A DNA stretch of 64,000 bases, from NCBI GenBank assembly GCA_945919375.1, contig CAMEJD010000001.1:1-64000 (forward strand), written 5' to 3'. This DNA is from an uncultured Clostridia bacterium (GTDB taxonomy: Bacteria; Bacillota; Clostridia; Christensenellales; UBA1242). Under the pieces are notes generated by a model that worked only from the letters and a program-made list of their open reading frames with translations, was not told where the DNA came from and did no database searches. Positions 20,882 through 30,264 of the stretch are shown here, one piece after another. The position numbers were made by a program, and so were the translations under genes. How positions within the stretch are numbered: position 1 is the first letter of the stretch; each line of letters begins with the position of its first letter.

Positions 20882-20896
20882 TTTTGTCTCCTATTT

Positions 20897-21550
20897 TTAG
20901 TTTGATTTGAGTATTGCCTCCACAAGTTTTTTTGCTTCGTCTAGCGTTGTGGCTTTCTTTTCGGTTTGAAAAGTTACATTTCCACCTTGTTTTTGTGTCA
21001 CAAATGGAGGCAATTTATTTTTTTCTAAATCTTGAATATATTGTGAAATAATTTTTTGTTTAATTTGCTCATTCGATATAATAAAATCGTCAACAAACTT
21101 ATCATCACTTACAATACTTTCTGGTGATTTATATTTTTGACTAACCACCTTTGCCCAAGCAAGGTCAAGGGCATTTTTATCGTTTTGAAGTTCTGGGTTG
21201 TTTATGATATAGTTTGATATCTCATTAGCATATTTTTTTGCGTCCTTGTTTTGTTCAAGAAAAGTTGTTACCTTTGTTTGCCAATCTTCCGATTCAAAAA
21301 TTGGCATTTTATTTTCTTCCTGCAATTTTGGGACTTCTTGTTCTTGTTTTTCAAGTTCGCTTAATTTTTGACACTTTCTTGTAAACTCTGCCTGCAAATT
21401 GTTATAGGCTGTGAGCAAACTTTCTGCATCTTTAAATTTTCCGTATTGGGAGCCACTATCGGACGAAGGCGTGCCTTCTTCTATTTTGGCATCTGCCACT
21501 GGCACATTATCCGAGTTTGTTGGTTGTTCCCAATTTTCTTTTTCTTCCAT
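20897..21550 (-). CDS. Phage scaffolding protein
   Basis: Acidic coiled-coil-rich 217 aa directly between portal and capsid. Confidence 0.68.
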   Translation of the reverse strand: MEEKENWEQPTNSDNVPVADAKIEEGTPSSDSGSQYGKFKDAESLLTAYNNLQAEFTRKCQKLSELEKQEQEVPKLQEENKMPIFESEDWQTKVTTFLEQNKDAKKYANEISNYIINNPELQNDKNALDLAWAKVVSQKYKSPESIVSDDKFVDDFIISNEQIKQKIISQYIQDLEKNKLPPFVTQKQGGNVTFQTEKKATTLDEAKKLVEAILKSN

Positions 21551-21554
21551 AATA

Positions 21555-23420
21555 TTACTCCTCTTGTTTTATGCTTTCTTCAATTTTTTTCATTTGTTTA
21601 TGTTGTCTTATATGATTCAAAAATACTTTTTCAATATTTTTATTTTCGCTTAATTTCTTTTTATATTCACAACCAAGCATATAAGAAATGTGTTCTTGTA
21701 TATGAAGGTCGTGATTATCAATTTCGCATACTTTGACATCTTTTTGATTTGCCAAATCAACATTTTCTGCCGAAGCCTTTTTGGTATGCAATTCATTTAA
21801 ATCTTGGGCATTTTCCCAAATTCCAAAGCCAAGTAAGTCAAGTGCTTTTAGACGCATTCTATTGCTCAATTTCCCATTTTCATCAGCAAGCAATCCTGCA
21901 TTTAGCAAATCAAAAACCATACTTCTTCTTTGTGCCAAACTTTCAGAAATCTCGCTATCACTTTCAAAAACAATGTCTTCGCTTGTTATGTCACTTGCAT
22001 TAAAATATTCAAGTTCAAGTTCGCCATTGTCACCTGCAACTTTTAGTAATCTTGGCATTGTTGCAAACTGTTTATATAGCCTTAAAATTTGACCACCAAG
22101 TTCTTTTATGCACTCTTTAATTTTGTCACTTGTTGGCGAAATTCTTGACTCGTCCTGTTCAATCAAAAGTTGAAGTGCCACACCACTTAAATTTGTGTAA
22201 GTTGAAGAATTGTTTAAAATATCACTAACCCCCGAAATTGTCATAAATTCGGCAAGCAAGGCTTGTTCTTCTCTTTCAAAATCGGTTGGCACACTGCTTG
22301 CAGACATAAATCTTGGAGCATTTGCACCTTGCCTATATACCAAGATTTTGCCCGGTGACAAGCCTTCTTCTTCCAAGTTATCTAAATCGACACTGCCATC
22401 TTCAACAGTCAAAACCCCCATTGAAATTCGATTTAAAAATTCGTGCTTTCGATTTTTTACTGCATTATATGCTCTTTGAACAGGTATAAGCCTTTCAACT
22501 ATCCCTGTTCCCCAAAAAGAACCCGCCTGCTCTATGCTAACTTGCTTTATAAAAGGAAAACCGCGAGTGTTGTCAATTCTGTTTACAAAAGGCAATTCGC
22601 CATCATACACAAGTGTGTTTCCTGCAATTATAATAAACCTGCCATTTGGATGGTCTTTGGATGGTTTTTCATATTTTTCAATAACCAGTGCGTGATTTGA
22701 TTTTACGCCACTGACTATTTTTGTTGCATATGAGTTATATCCAAGTCCACCAAGTCCTGTACCAACATTTTCAAGCGAAAAGACATTTATGTCCTCGCCC
22801 TTTACATCAACATTATAAATTCTTTTTATTTCATCAATATGATATGCCTTTGCATGAATAATACTTTGGCAGTCATCAATATTTTCGTTGTTCACGCTAT
22901 CCGGATATATTTCAAAAGGACTTATAACACTCACTTCTATATCGCCTGTATGCAATGTGTGATTATCGTCTTTCGCAACAACATCACCAAGTTCGCTATT
23001 CCAAATAATCTTATAAAAACTTGTGCCACAAATTTCACTCCATTTTGTTGCTTTGCAAATTTGTGCTGACAAGTCTTGTTTGTTATACACACTGTTAATA
23101 ATCTTTTTGCAAAGTTTTGCGGTTTTTAGGTCGCAATCATCATTTGATGCTGGAATAACACTCATAATTGGCCTAACCTTTTGCAATTTTGCAAGTCTTA
23201 TATCAAGTGTTGGTGCAATATGGTTGTAAACTTCTCGTTCTTGCCAAAAATATTGTTTGTCATTATTCTCAACTTCCAAGTTTGGTGCAATACTGCAATA
23301 TTGGTTGCCCATTAAAAAATTCATACAAAGTTTCCAAGTTGCTTCAAATTGTTTTCGTTCGTTTTGACGCTTTTTAAAATCTTGCAAAACTAAACTTACC
23401 AAATCTTCTTGTTTTTTCAC
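21555..23420 (-). CDS. P22-type portal protein
   Basis: GTG start after RBS; NRIDNTRGFPFIKQVSIEQAGSFWGTGIVERLIPVQRAYNAVKNRKHEFLNRISMGVLTVEDGSVD...LSGVALQLLIEQDESRISPTSD. Confidence 0.85.
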   Translation of the reverse strand: MKKQEDLVSLVLQDFKKRQNERKQFEATWKLCMNFLMGNQYCSIAPNLEVENNDKQYFWQEREVYNHIAPTLDIRLAKLQKVRPIMSVIPASNDDCDLKTAKLCKKIINSVYNKQDLSAQICKATKWSEICGTSFYKIIWNSELGDVVAKDDNHTLHTGDIEVSVISPFEIYPDSVNNENIDDCQSIIHAKAYHIDEIKRIYNVDVKGEDINVFSLENVGTGLGGLGYNSYATKIVSGVKSNHALVIEKYEKPSKDHPNGRFIIIAGNTLVYDGELPFVNRIDNTRGFPFIKQVSIEQAGSFWGTGIVERLIPVQRAYNAVKNRKHEFLNRISMGVLTVEDGSVDLDNLEEEGLSPGKILVYRQGANAPRFMSASSVPTDFEREEQALLAEFMTISGVSDILNNSSTYTNLSGVALQLLIEQDESRISPTSDKIKECIKELGGQILRLYKQFATMPRLLKVAGDNGELELEYFNASDITSEDIVFESDSEISESLAQRRSMVFDLLNAGLLADENGKLSNRMRLKALDLLGFGIWENAQDLNELHTKKASAENVDLANQKDVKVCEIDNHDLHIQEHISYMLGCEYKKKLSENKNIEKVFLNHIRQHKQMKKIEESIKQEE

Positions 23421-23635
23421 TTCATCACCCCTTTTTTGTTGTGAATAAATGGTGACGGAATACACTTTGGAACATATAGTTTTGACAAAGTTTCATTTAA
23501 AGATTTTGCACAATCTTCGCAAATTTTTAGACCAAACTTTGCATCATCTTCTTTGCATAATGTTATGGTTGCCAAATTTTTGCAACCATTTATTTCACAT
23601 TTTGTTTTTATGTTACATTGTTTAACTTGCATCAT
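23417..23635 (-). CDS. Small zinc-ribbon-like phage protein
   Basis: CEINGCKNLATITLCKED...LKICEDC cysteine pattern; ATGAAGTGA overlap with portal start. Confidence 0.6.
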   Translation of the reverse strand: MMQVKQCNIKTKCEINGCKNLATITLCKEDDAKFGLKICEDCAKSLNETLSKLYVPKCIPSPFIHNKKGVMK

Positions 23636-23930
23636 TTTCTCCCTCTTGCTCTAATAATTTTATCAATTTTAGTTTTTCTTGCCTTAACTCATCCAAACTC
23701 ATTTGTTCATACTTGTTTTCTTCCACATTTGTAAAATGCTCCAAAAGGACTTTTGCAGCAGAAATATCTGGTGAAATATGCTTTTTGGTAATCTTCTTTT
23801 TGGATAATTTACTCTCCCCCGATTCGTCAATAACATACTCTTCAACGACTTCTTTCGCTTCATAACCCAATGCTTTTTTGAGCAAGGCATCTTCAATTAT
23901 TTTTTTTGAGGGCAATTTTTCTTTCTGCAT
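23622..23930 (-). CDS. Small phage packaging-associated protein (possible small terminase)
   Basis: KALGYEAKEVVEEYVIDESGESKLSKKKITKKHISPDISAAKVLLEHF resembles proteins next to terminase genes in clostridial phages. Confidence 0.5.
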   Translation of the reverse strand: MQKEKLPSKKIIEDALLKKALGYEAKEVVEEYVIDESGESKLSKKKITKKHISPDISAAKVLLEHFTNVEENKYEQMSLDELRQEKLKLIKLLEQEGENDAS

Positions 23931-24284
23931 TTTCCCTCTCTTTTTATAAAAATAATTTATAATAAAAATTTTTAGTTAAATTTAAAATAATAATTATTAT
24001 TTATTTAAAAAATAAAATTTAATATTAAAAAATATTTATTCTCCTTTATTTGTAAGGGATTAAAGTAATTTTTAAACTAATTTTTATTTTCGGTTTAATA
24101 TTAAATCAAAAAAAAATAAATTGCCACAAAGTGTGACAATTTTTATTTATTTTCTTTCCAATTTACATATTATTTATAAGATGATTAACATAAAAAACGA
24201 GCCATAAATGTGGCTCTTAATTTTTTGTGTGCTAAACAATATTTTTCTTGTTTTACAAGCAAGAATTCCTATGTTCGCTTATGT

Positions 24285-24334
24285 GGTTGAGATTTCTCCA
24301 AAGCAAACCAATACAAGTCGGCAGTCGGAATGAC
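24285..24334. repeat. Dispersed intergenic repeat copy
   Basis: GGTTGAGATTTCTCCAAAGC...GGAATGAC. Confidence 0.6.
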
Positions 24335-24340
24335 TAGTAA

Positions 24341-24451
24341 AAAAAAGACACAAGAACAAGGTTACCCGAGTTCATGCACGCAGGAGCTTGCTTTCGCAAG
24401 TGACTGTGTGCAAGATGCTCGGCAGTAAACAAAGTTATTGTGTTCTTTTTT
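24341..24451 (-). ncRNA. Structured RNA element, isolated copy
   Basis: Minus strand: outer AAGAACACAA/TTGTGTCTT, CCGAG/CTCGG, TGCACACAG/CTGCGTGCA, CTTGC-GAAA-GCAAG, then poly-T; homologous to the 30.6-kb copy with compensatory changes. Confidence 0.65.
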
Positions 24452-24455
24452 ATTT

Positions 24456-26867
24456 TTAATAGTACATTTTTTTGTAATCGTTCTTTCCACCGCCTTTACC
24501 ACCAAAGCCACCACGCTTGCCTTTAATGATAAAGAATATAACAAGACCGATTATCAAAAGTCCACCACCAATTCCACAAGTTACCCATATCCATGTTGTA
24601 TCGGTATTATTTTCTTCAATTTCTTTTTTAAAACTTGCAACAATTGTCATTGTTTCATCTTCGTTTGTGATTTCAAGTTCAATTTCAAGTGTGTCGCCAA
24701 GTGTCCCAATGTTGCTTGTTCCATCGCTTTGGAACCAATTTAAAAACTCATAACCTGCAGGAAGTGAAACGGAAAATTTTGCCGTTTCGCCCATTTTTGC
24801 TTTTACTGTAAGAATGTTATCTTTTGCTTGAACATTTGAACCATTAAACTTTATTGTTGACAAAATATCATCAGTTATTTCATCATTAACTGCAAATTTT
24901 ATTGTTATGTCACAAACTCTTTTTGTGAATGTTGCATAAAGCATTAAATTATCTTCACCAAGTGTGAGTCCACCAAATATTCCTCCATCTTCAAATGCTT
25001 TTTCATTGAATTCAACTTTGATTTGTTGTTGTGTTCCTAATAGTTTGTTTTTTTCTTCATCACGATACCAACCATTAAACCCAAAATCACTTGTTGGTGT
25101 TGCTGTGTAATTTAAAGAACTGCCATAAACAACATTTGTTTCTGTGAACTCTTTTTGTTCAACACTTGCAGTACTTCTTTTTACTGTGCCTTGATTTACA
25201 TCTTCGGACTTTACAAGAACCGAATAGTTTATTGTTTCTAGTGCCAAAGAATAAATCCCAACATTTGTCAAGTTACCATTTGGAATTGTATACACATTGA
25301 CTTCGTTATCATTTATCGAATATTTGTTCCAAAGTATATTTGATGTGCTAATTGCATAAGTTTTTGCTATGTTTCCACCGATGTCACTTTCTGTTTCGGT
25401 TACTGTTATTCCATTATTTTTGTAAATTATTTTGCCTTCTTGTGTTTCAATTTGCGTGTCAGGATTACCTTCGCTTATTATTTCTTCAACTTTTTTGTTG
25501 TCAAAAATAAGTGAGCCATCTTTTCTTATTCCAACAGTTTTAAAGAACTTGTTCATATTTGAAACATTGTTAATATAACCACCAATTTCAATATCTTCAC
25601 CATAACGATATGTACACCCTGCATTTGTAATGAAAGTGATAATTTCTGTTACATCTTTTGGTTTGTTTGTATAGTCAAAACTTTTTGCTTCATTTACTGT
25701 GTATGTGAAACTATCAAAATGCTGAAGTGTTGGCAAACTTTTGGCAGTTTTCAATTGCCAAACGGAATTAAAATTCCAAGGGAAAAGTTTGTCAAATTTT
25801 TGCATTTCCAAGTAATAATTTTTTACATAAAAATTGTTTACATCAACTTGGCTTTCGATTTTATTGCTTTTAAAGGCATTATTTGTTTTTGCATTTAGTT
25901 GCTCCAAATTTCCAATTGTATCTAATGTGTTTGTTGAATACAAATAATTAACCTTTTGACTATCTGGAGTTAAAGATAATGAAATTTGTGCAATCAAACT
26001 ATATGCAAGAATATCATCATTGCATTCCGTAAGTGTTATCACACCTTTTGAAACAACACTTTGAATACTTGAACGATTGCCAACAAGTTGTCCAACAAGG
26101 CCACCAATTAACGAGTTTTTGCTTTGCACTTCGTTGATTTGCAATGAGATGTCTTGAACAACAAAGTTAATTGTTGAGTTCTCAACATAACCGGCAATTC
26201 CACCGACATAATTTGTTTTTGTTTCATCTTCGTTTTTAAAAGCAATATCTCCATTTAGATAACAATTTTTTATAACACAACCATCGGATATATTCCCTGC
26301 GATCAAGCCAACATAACTTCTTGATTTTGAAACAACATTCAAGGTTTGCAAAAGGTTCGTATTGCAAATTATTGAAACTTCTTCTATTCTTGAAGATACC
26401 ATGTTTCCACAAATTACACCTGCTTTAAGGTATTCGCCTTCAATTGTTTGAGATGTTGCAATTGATATATTTTTTAGTTGGAGATTTTTTATTGTTGCAT
26501 TATTTAATTTATTAAAAATTCCGGCAAAAGGCTTATCTTCGCTTGTAACTGCCAAGTCTGAAATTGTGTAACCATTTCCATCAATTTCACCAGAGAATGT
26601 ATCAAGACCTTCAAAATTGTCTACTCCGGCAAAGCTAATGTCATTGGCTAATTTGTATTTCCCCGTTGGGTTTGCTTGTATAGTTGCAAAATCTTGCACA
26701 CTGGAAATGTTTGTGTAGGTGTCATCTTGAGCAAAGGTGATATTGTTCTTTGGCACAAAAAATGCAAGACCAAAGGCAAACACAAATATTAAACTAAAAA
26801 CAAAACAATATTTTTTCAAAATAATTTCTCCAATTTTGATTTTATTTACAAAATAAATATAACACAC
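24456..26867 (-). CDS. Secreted/membrane-anchored surface protein with GLUG-like and InlB-type repeats
   Basis: Signal peptide (KKYCFVFSLIFVFAFGLAFFVPKNN), GGIAGYVENSTINF units, InlB-like YTATPTSDFGFNGWYRDEEK, C-terminal TM plus Gly/Lys tail. Confidence 0.75.
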   Translation of the reverse strand: MCYIYFVNKIKIGEIILKKYCFVFSLIFVFAFGLAFFVPKNNITFAQDDTYTNISSVQDFATIQANPTGKYKLANDISFAGVDNFEGLDTFSGEIDGNGYTISDLAVTSEDKPFAGIFNKLNNATIKNLQLKNISIATSQTIEGEYLKAGVICGNMVSSRIEEVSIICNTNLLQTLNVVSKSRSYVGLIAGNISDGCVIKNCYLNGDIAFKNEDETKTNYVGGIAGYVENSTINFVVQDISLQINEVQSKNSLIGGLVGQLVGNRSSIQSVVSKGVITLTECNDDILAYSLIAQISLSLTPDSQKVNYLYSTNTLDTIGNLEQLNAKTNNAFKSNKIESQVDVNNFYVKNYYLEMQKFDKLFPWNFNSVWQLKTAKSLPTLQHFDSFTYTVNEAKSFDYTNKPKDVTEIITFITNAGCTYRYGEDIEIGGYINNVSNMNKFFKTVGIRKDGSLIFDNKKVEEIISEGNPDTQIETQEGKIIYKNNGITVTETESDIGGNIAKTYAISTSNILWNKYSINDNEVNVYTIPNGNLTNVGIYSLALETINYSVLVKSEDVNQGTVKRSTASVEQKEFTETNVVYGSSLNYTATPTSDFGFNGWYRDEEKNKLLGTQQQIKVEFNEKAFEDGGIFGGLTLGEDNLMLYATFTKRVCDITIKFAVNDEITDDILSTIKFNGSNVQAKDNILTVKAKMGETAKFSVSLPAGYEFLNWFQSDGTSNIGTLGDTLEIELEITNEDETMTIVASFKKEIEENNTDTTWIWVTCGIGGGLLIIGLVIFFIIKGKRGGFGGKGGGKNDYKKMYY

Positions 26868-26975
26868 GAAAAATTTTTTAACAAATAATTTAACTAAATT
26901 ATTTAATATATATATTATTATTGTTTTTTAATATTTTATGAATATTGAATATTTATACAATAATTTGAATAATTA

Positions 26976-28415
26976 TTACAATTTATACGACTGTAATTTC
27001 ATTTTTCTTATCAATTTTTCTTTGTCCTTTTGAATTTCTGTTTTTTGAGATTTTGGACGGATATTTTCTGGTCTTGACATAATATAATATCTCAATTCAT
27101 CAAGGCAGTGGTCGTCTTTTTTTATTGGATGGTCTGCATTACCCCAAAAGTAGGATTTCAGTTCTCTTATAAGGTTTGTACAGGTTTTAAAGATAAATAA
27201 TTTGGACTTACCTTGTGCATCTTTTAGGTAAGTTTTTACACGTTGAATCCCTGTGAATAAATCTTTGTTGACCTTTGGGTTTACTTGTATTTTGTAGTCA
27301 TAAAAAAGTTCTGTCACACTCTTTTCACTTGCCAAAGTTTTTTGATTTGCGGCACTATCAATTAGTGCATAAATATACCCCGAACTTGTTTTTGGCCAAT
27401 TTAATCTTTCGCAAATGTTTTTTATTGCATTTGCATGATATTCAATTCCTTTTTTTGCTTCAAAATGCTCGGCAATGACATAAATATTGTTATCATAATC
27501 AACAGCATAAAAATGACAAGAAAGCGGATTATTAAGCCCCGGGTCAATTGATATGTTATCATACCACTCTATCGGGACATTGAATGGTTCAATAACATTA
27601 ACATTTTCATCAAACTCGGGATATACCATTCCCCCATTTGCAGTAAACTTGCCATAACGTCTTGCATCCAACTCATCAGCCGACATTGAACTTGTCAGTG
27701 CCTCAATTTCGTCTTTTGACAAATACGGATTATCTGCCCATTCCATTTCTTCGCACCACACTTCTTTGTCGTTTTTGCTATTTAGGTATATTTCGTCATA
27801 TACCCATGTTAAACCTTTTAGAGGTGTCATTGTTCCAAACAAATCACCTTGTTTGTCAAATACACGCATCTTGCATTCTTTGTATATATCTTCTGGAGGT
27901 TCTTCATCAAACCAGACGAAGTCAAGACTTGTGCCTTGAAATTTCTCCCTACCTTGGTCGCAACTTTTGAAACCTATTTTGCTTACTCCCCCAAAGACAT
28001 TTTTTATTAAGATATAGTCAATAATTCCACTTGACAAACTATCTTTTCTACCCGATAGCATTACAACATCTTGAATCCAATCAGGATTAAGATATGATAA
28101 TATTTTTGCTTGTGCAACATCTCTTTGAACTTGTGTTGATAGTGAAACAACCCAGCAAGATATATCTTTTTTATTCTTTCTAAAAGGATGTATTCCACGA
28201 GCAAGCCAAACGGTTTCAACAGCACCACATTCAGTTTTTCCACTTCGATTGCCACCAAACACCCAACGATTTCTTTTTTGACATTTGTGAAATAGTAATT
28301 GTTTTTGATGTTTTTTTTCACCAGTGTTATATTTTGACAATTTGGCATTGCAATTTAGTTTTGTTATTTGCAAATCTATTTTTGATATTTGTGATAAAAT
28401 TTCTTCCTTGTTCAA
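26976..28415 (-). CDS. terL: Phage terminase large subunit
   Basis: Walker A VFGGNRSGKTECGAVE, Walker B LDFVWFDEEP, motif FGTMTPLKG, nuclease IDPGLNNPLSCHFY. Confidence 0.92.
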   Translation of the reverse strand: MNKEEILSQISKIDLQITKLNCNAKLSKYNTGEKKHQKQLLFHKCQKRNRWVFGGNRSGKTECGAVETVWLARGIHPFRKNKKDISCWVVSLSTQVQRDVAQAKILSYLNPDWIQDVVMLSGRKDSLSSGIIDYILIKNVFGGVSKIGFKSCDQGREKFQGTSLDFVWFDEEPPEDIYKECKMRVFDKQGDLFGTMTPLKGLTWVYDEIYLNSKNDKEVWCEEMEWADNPYLSKDEIEALTSSMSADELDARRYGKFTANGGMVYPEFDENVNVIEPFNVPIEWYDNISIDPGLNNPLSCHFYAVDYDNNIYVIAEHFEAKKGIEYHANAIKNICERLNWPKTSSGYIYALIDSAANQKTLASEKSVTELFYDYKIQVNPKVNKDLFTGIQRVKTYLKDAQGKSKLFIFKTCTNLIRELKSYFWGNADHPIKKDDHCLDELRYYIMSRPENIRPKSQKTEIQKDKEKLIRKMKLQSYKL

Positions 28416-28494
28416 AACCTAAAATTCTCCTTTTTTGTATAATAAAAGACAGTAATTTTTTATACTGCCTTGTAACGTTTAATTTATAATTGTT

Positions 28495-29340
28495 ATGATG
28501 AAAAAGATTATAGTAATATTTATTTTTCTTTTGTCAATATGTCTTGTAACTCCCGCCCAATATATTTATGCAAGTGGCGAGTTTTATGGCAGAATTTTGT
28601 CAACCAATATATACTTGTATTCGTCACCATCGTCTAGTGATGATAATCAAAATCAAATTTTTATGTTACCTATAACCTATTTTGTAAAACTTCTTGGTGA
28701 TGAAAACGACCTGTACTATAAAGCCGAATATAAAGGCATATTTGGATATGTCAAGAAAAGCGAAGTGTCTTGTATAGACAAAACACCCGTAACACCCTAT
28801 GCAAATAATATTAGTTTTAGAATTTTTACGCCAAGCGGTGCAAACCTTAGGACTTCACCCAATGAAACTAATGGAATAAGTAATCTTGTTACAACAATTC
28901 CTTTTATGTGCACAAATCTTGAGTTCTATGGTCAAGCACTTGGCGAAGAAGCAATAAGTTATAAAGGAAATGTTTGGTATTATTGTAAATATGTTAAAGA
29001 TAACAAAGATTATTATGGATATGTATACTCCCCACTTTGTGATTTACTAACCAATATTCCACAAAATACCGAAACTTATGAATATATAACACCAAACTTT
29101 GAAAGTATATCTCAAAACACCGAAAATCAAGATAAATTTTTATCCATTTCAACTCCCCTTCAAATTGTTATAATTATTGCAGTTTGTTTACCTTGCATAT
29201 TGATTATTTACTTTTTGTTTAAACCTACAAAAATTGCAATGCAAAAACCCAATGGATGTAAGCCCAAAAAAGAAAAGAAAAAAATTTCAAGATTAAAACA
29301 TTCTGATTACTATGAAATTGATAGCGACTATTTTAATTAA
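28495..29340 (+). CDS. Secreted SH3-like protein with C-terminal TM (opposite strand within the phage block)
   Basis: Signal peptide; two SH3b-like regions (TNIYLYSSPSSSDDN, ANLRTSPNETNGISNLVTTIP); TM at IVIIIAVCLPCILIIYFLF. Confidence 0.65.
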   Translation: MMKKIIVIFIFLLSICLVTPAQYIYASGEFYGRILSTNIYLYSSPSSSDDNQNQIFMLPITYFVKLLGDENDLYYKAEYKGIFGYVKKSEVSCIDKTPVTPYANNISFRIFTPSGANLRTSPNETNGISNLVTTIPFMCTNLEFYGQALGEEAISYKGNVWYYCKYVKDNKDYYGYVYSPLCDLLTNIPQNTETYEYITPNFESISQNTENQDKFLSISTPLQIVIIIAVCLPCILIIYFLFKPTKIAMQKPNGCKPKKEKKKISRLKHSDYYEIDSDYFN

Positions 29341-29906
29341 CCTACTCTTGCCCTTTTGAACTCGCACATAAGTGTCCTTTGAAATTTGTTACGATATTCC
29401 ACACTGTCCATTATATTTTCCATTCCACTATCTTGGCATGATGAATATGAATTATAAACCAACATTATCCATTTTTCATTTTTAAGCATTTGGAATAATT
29501 TGAATGAATCGTACCCCTGCTTTGCTAATGCACAAGTAAAATGTGTTAATGCGCTGTTTACCTTTCTAAAATAAGTTCTATTGCAAACATTTAACATTTT
29601 TGCAATTTCTGCCGACTTTTTGTTATCAAAATATTTGTAAATTAAAATTCTCGCACTTGTCGAATCAATACTTTTTAATGTTTTGTCAATAATAACCTTT
29701 AAATTGATTAAATTATTTTTTCTTTGAGTTAGATTTATTATTGAGTTTGCAACATTCATAATGTCATTGAATGCCAAGTTATATAAACTTGTTGCCGATG
29801 AATTATATGCCCTTGATTTTACAAGTTTGTCAAATGCCAAAGTAACTCTTGGCAAATATTTATAAACTCCTAGTATTGTTTTACTCCAATTATTATTGTT
29901 TTCCAT
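29337..29906 (-). CDS. Sigma-70 region 4-like / late-regulator-like HTH protein
   Basis: ILIYKYFDNKKSAEIAKMLNVCNRTYFRKVNSALTHF; RBS AAAGGGAG before ATG at 29906. Confidence 0.6.
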   Translation of the reverse strand: MENNNNWSKTILGVYKYLPRVTLAFDKLVKSRAYNSSATSLYNLAFNDIMNVANSIINLTQRKNNLINLKVIIDKTLKSIDSTSARILIYKYFDNKKSAEIAKMLNVCNRTYFRKVNSALTHFTCALAKQGYDSFKLFQMLKNEKWIMLVYNSYSSCQDSGMENIMDSVEYRNKFQRTLMCEFKRARVG

Positions 29907-29929
29907 GTTATTCTCCCTTTGTACATCCA

Positions 29930-30010
29930 ATTATGTTATAGACTTTGGGGCAAAGTCAATTCAGTGTGACATTTTTTACAAATATCGACACTTTTTTACA
30001 AAAGTCGACA
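29930..30010 (-). promoter_or_regulatory. Promoter with operator-like repeats upstream of the phage-block regulator
   Basis: Minus strand TTGACT-N18-CATAAT; palindrome GACTTTG-CCC-CAAAGTC over the -35/spacer; two tandem 20-bp repeats (29971-29990, 29991-30010). Confidence 0.6.
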
Positions 30011-30264
30011 GGAAATTCCATAAATTGTCAATTGCCTTTTGTTTTTATGTTTTATAATTGAACATATGTTCTATATATAACACTCAAAACTTGACAACAG
30101 TATGTCAACAAATAAAAAATACTGAAGATTATTTTGTAAACCATTTCTCTATAATTGTTCACTAACCTGTGTTTAACCATATAACAATAAAGTTTTAAAT
30201 CGGTTGAGATTCCCCATAACACAGTAGTTTGCTGATGCAAATAGTGCTTCGCCATTTTAGACTG

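Larger units (their letters stand above)
15719..29930 (-). mobile_element. Phage-derived head/packaging/holin block (podovirus-like), apparently without integrase, endolysin or tail genes
   Basis: Contiguous terminase large subunit, portal, scaffold, capsid, structural proteins and two holins; flanked by rdgB-like and ppdK genes. Confidence 0.8.

Noticed and set aside
24362-24544. 60-aa minus-strand ORF across the structured RNA and the end of the surface gene
   Set aside because: Overlaps the better-supported 24456-26867 CDS out of frame and covers the RNA hairpins; likely spurious.
15638-29950. AGACTTTGGGG as attL/attR of the phage block
   Set aside because: Only 11 bp; the right copy is part of the operator palindrome and the left copy is next to a dispersed repeat; not enough to call att sites.
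30052-30255. 67-aa ORF between the phage regulator and ppdK
   Set aside because: No clear RBS or family; lies in repeat-containing intergenic sequence.
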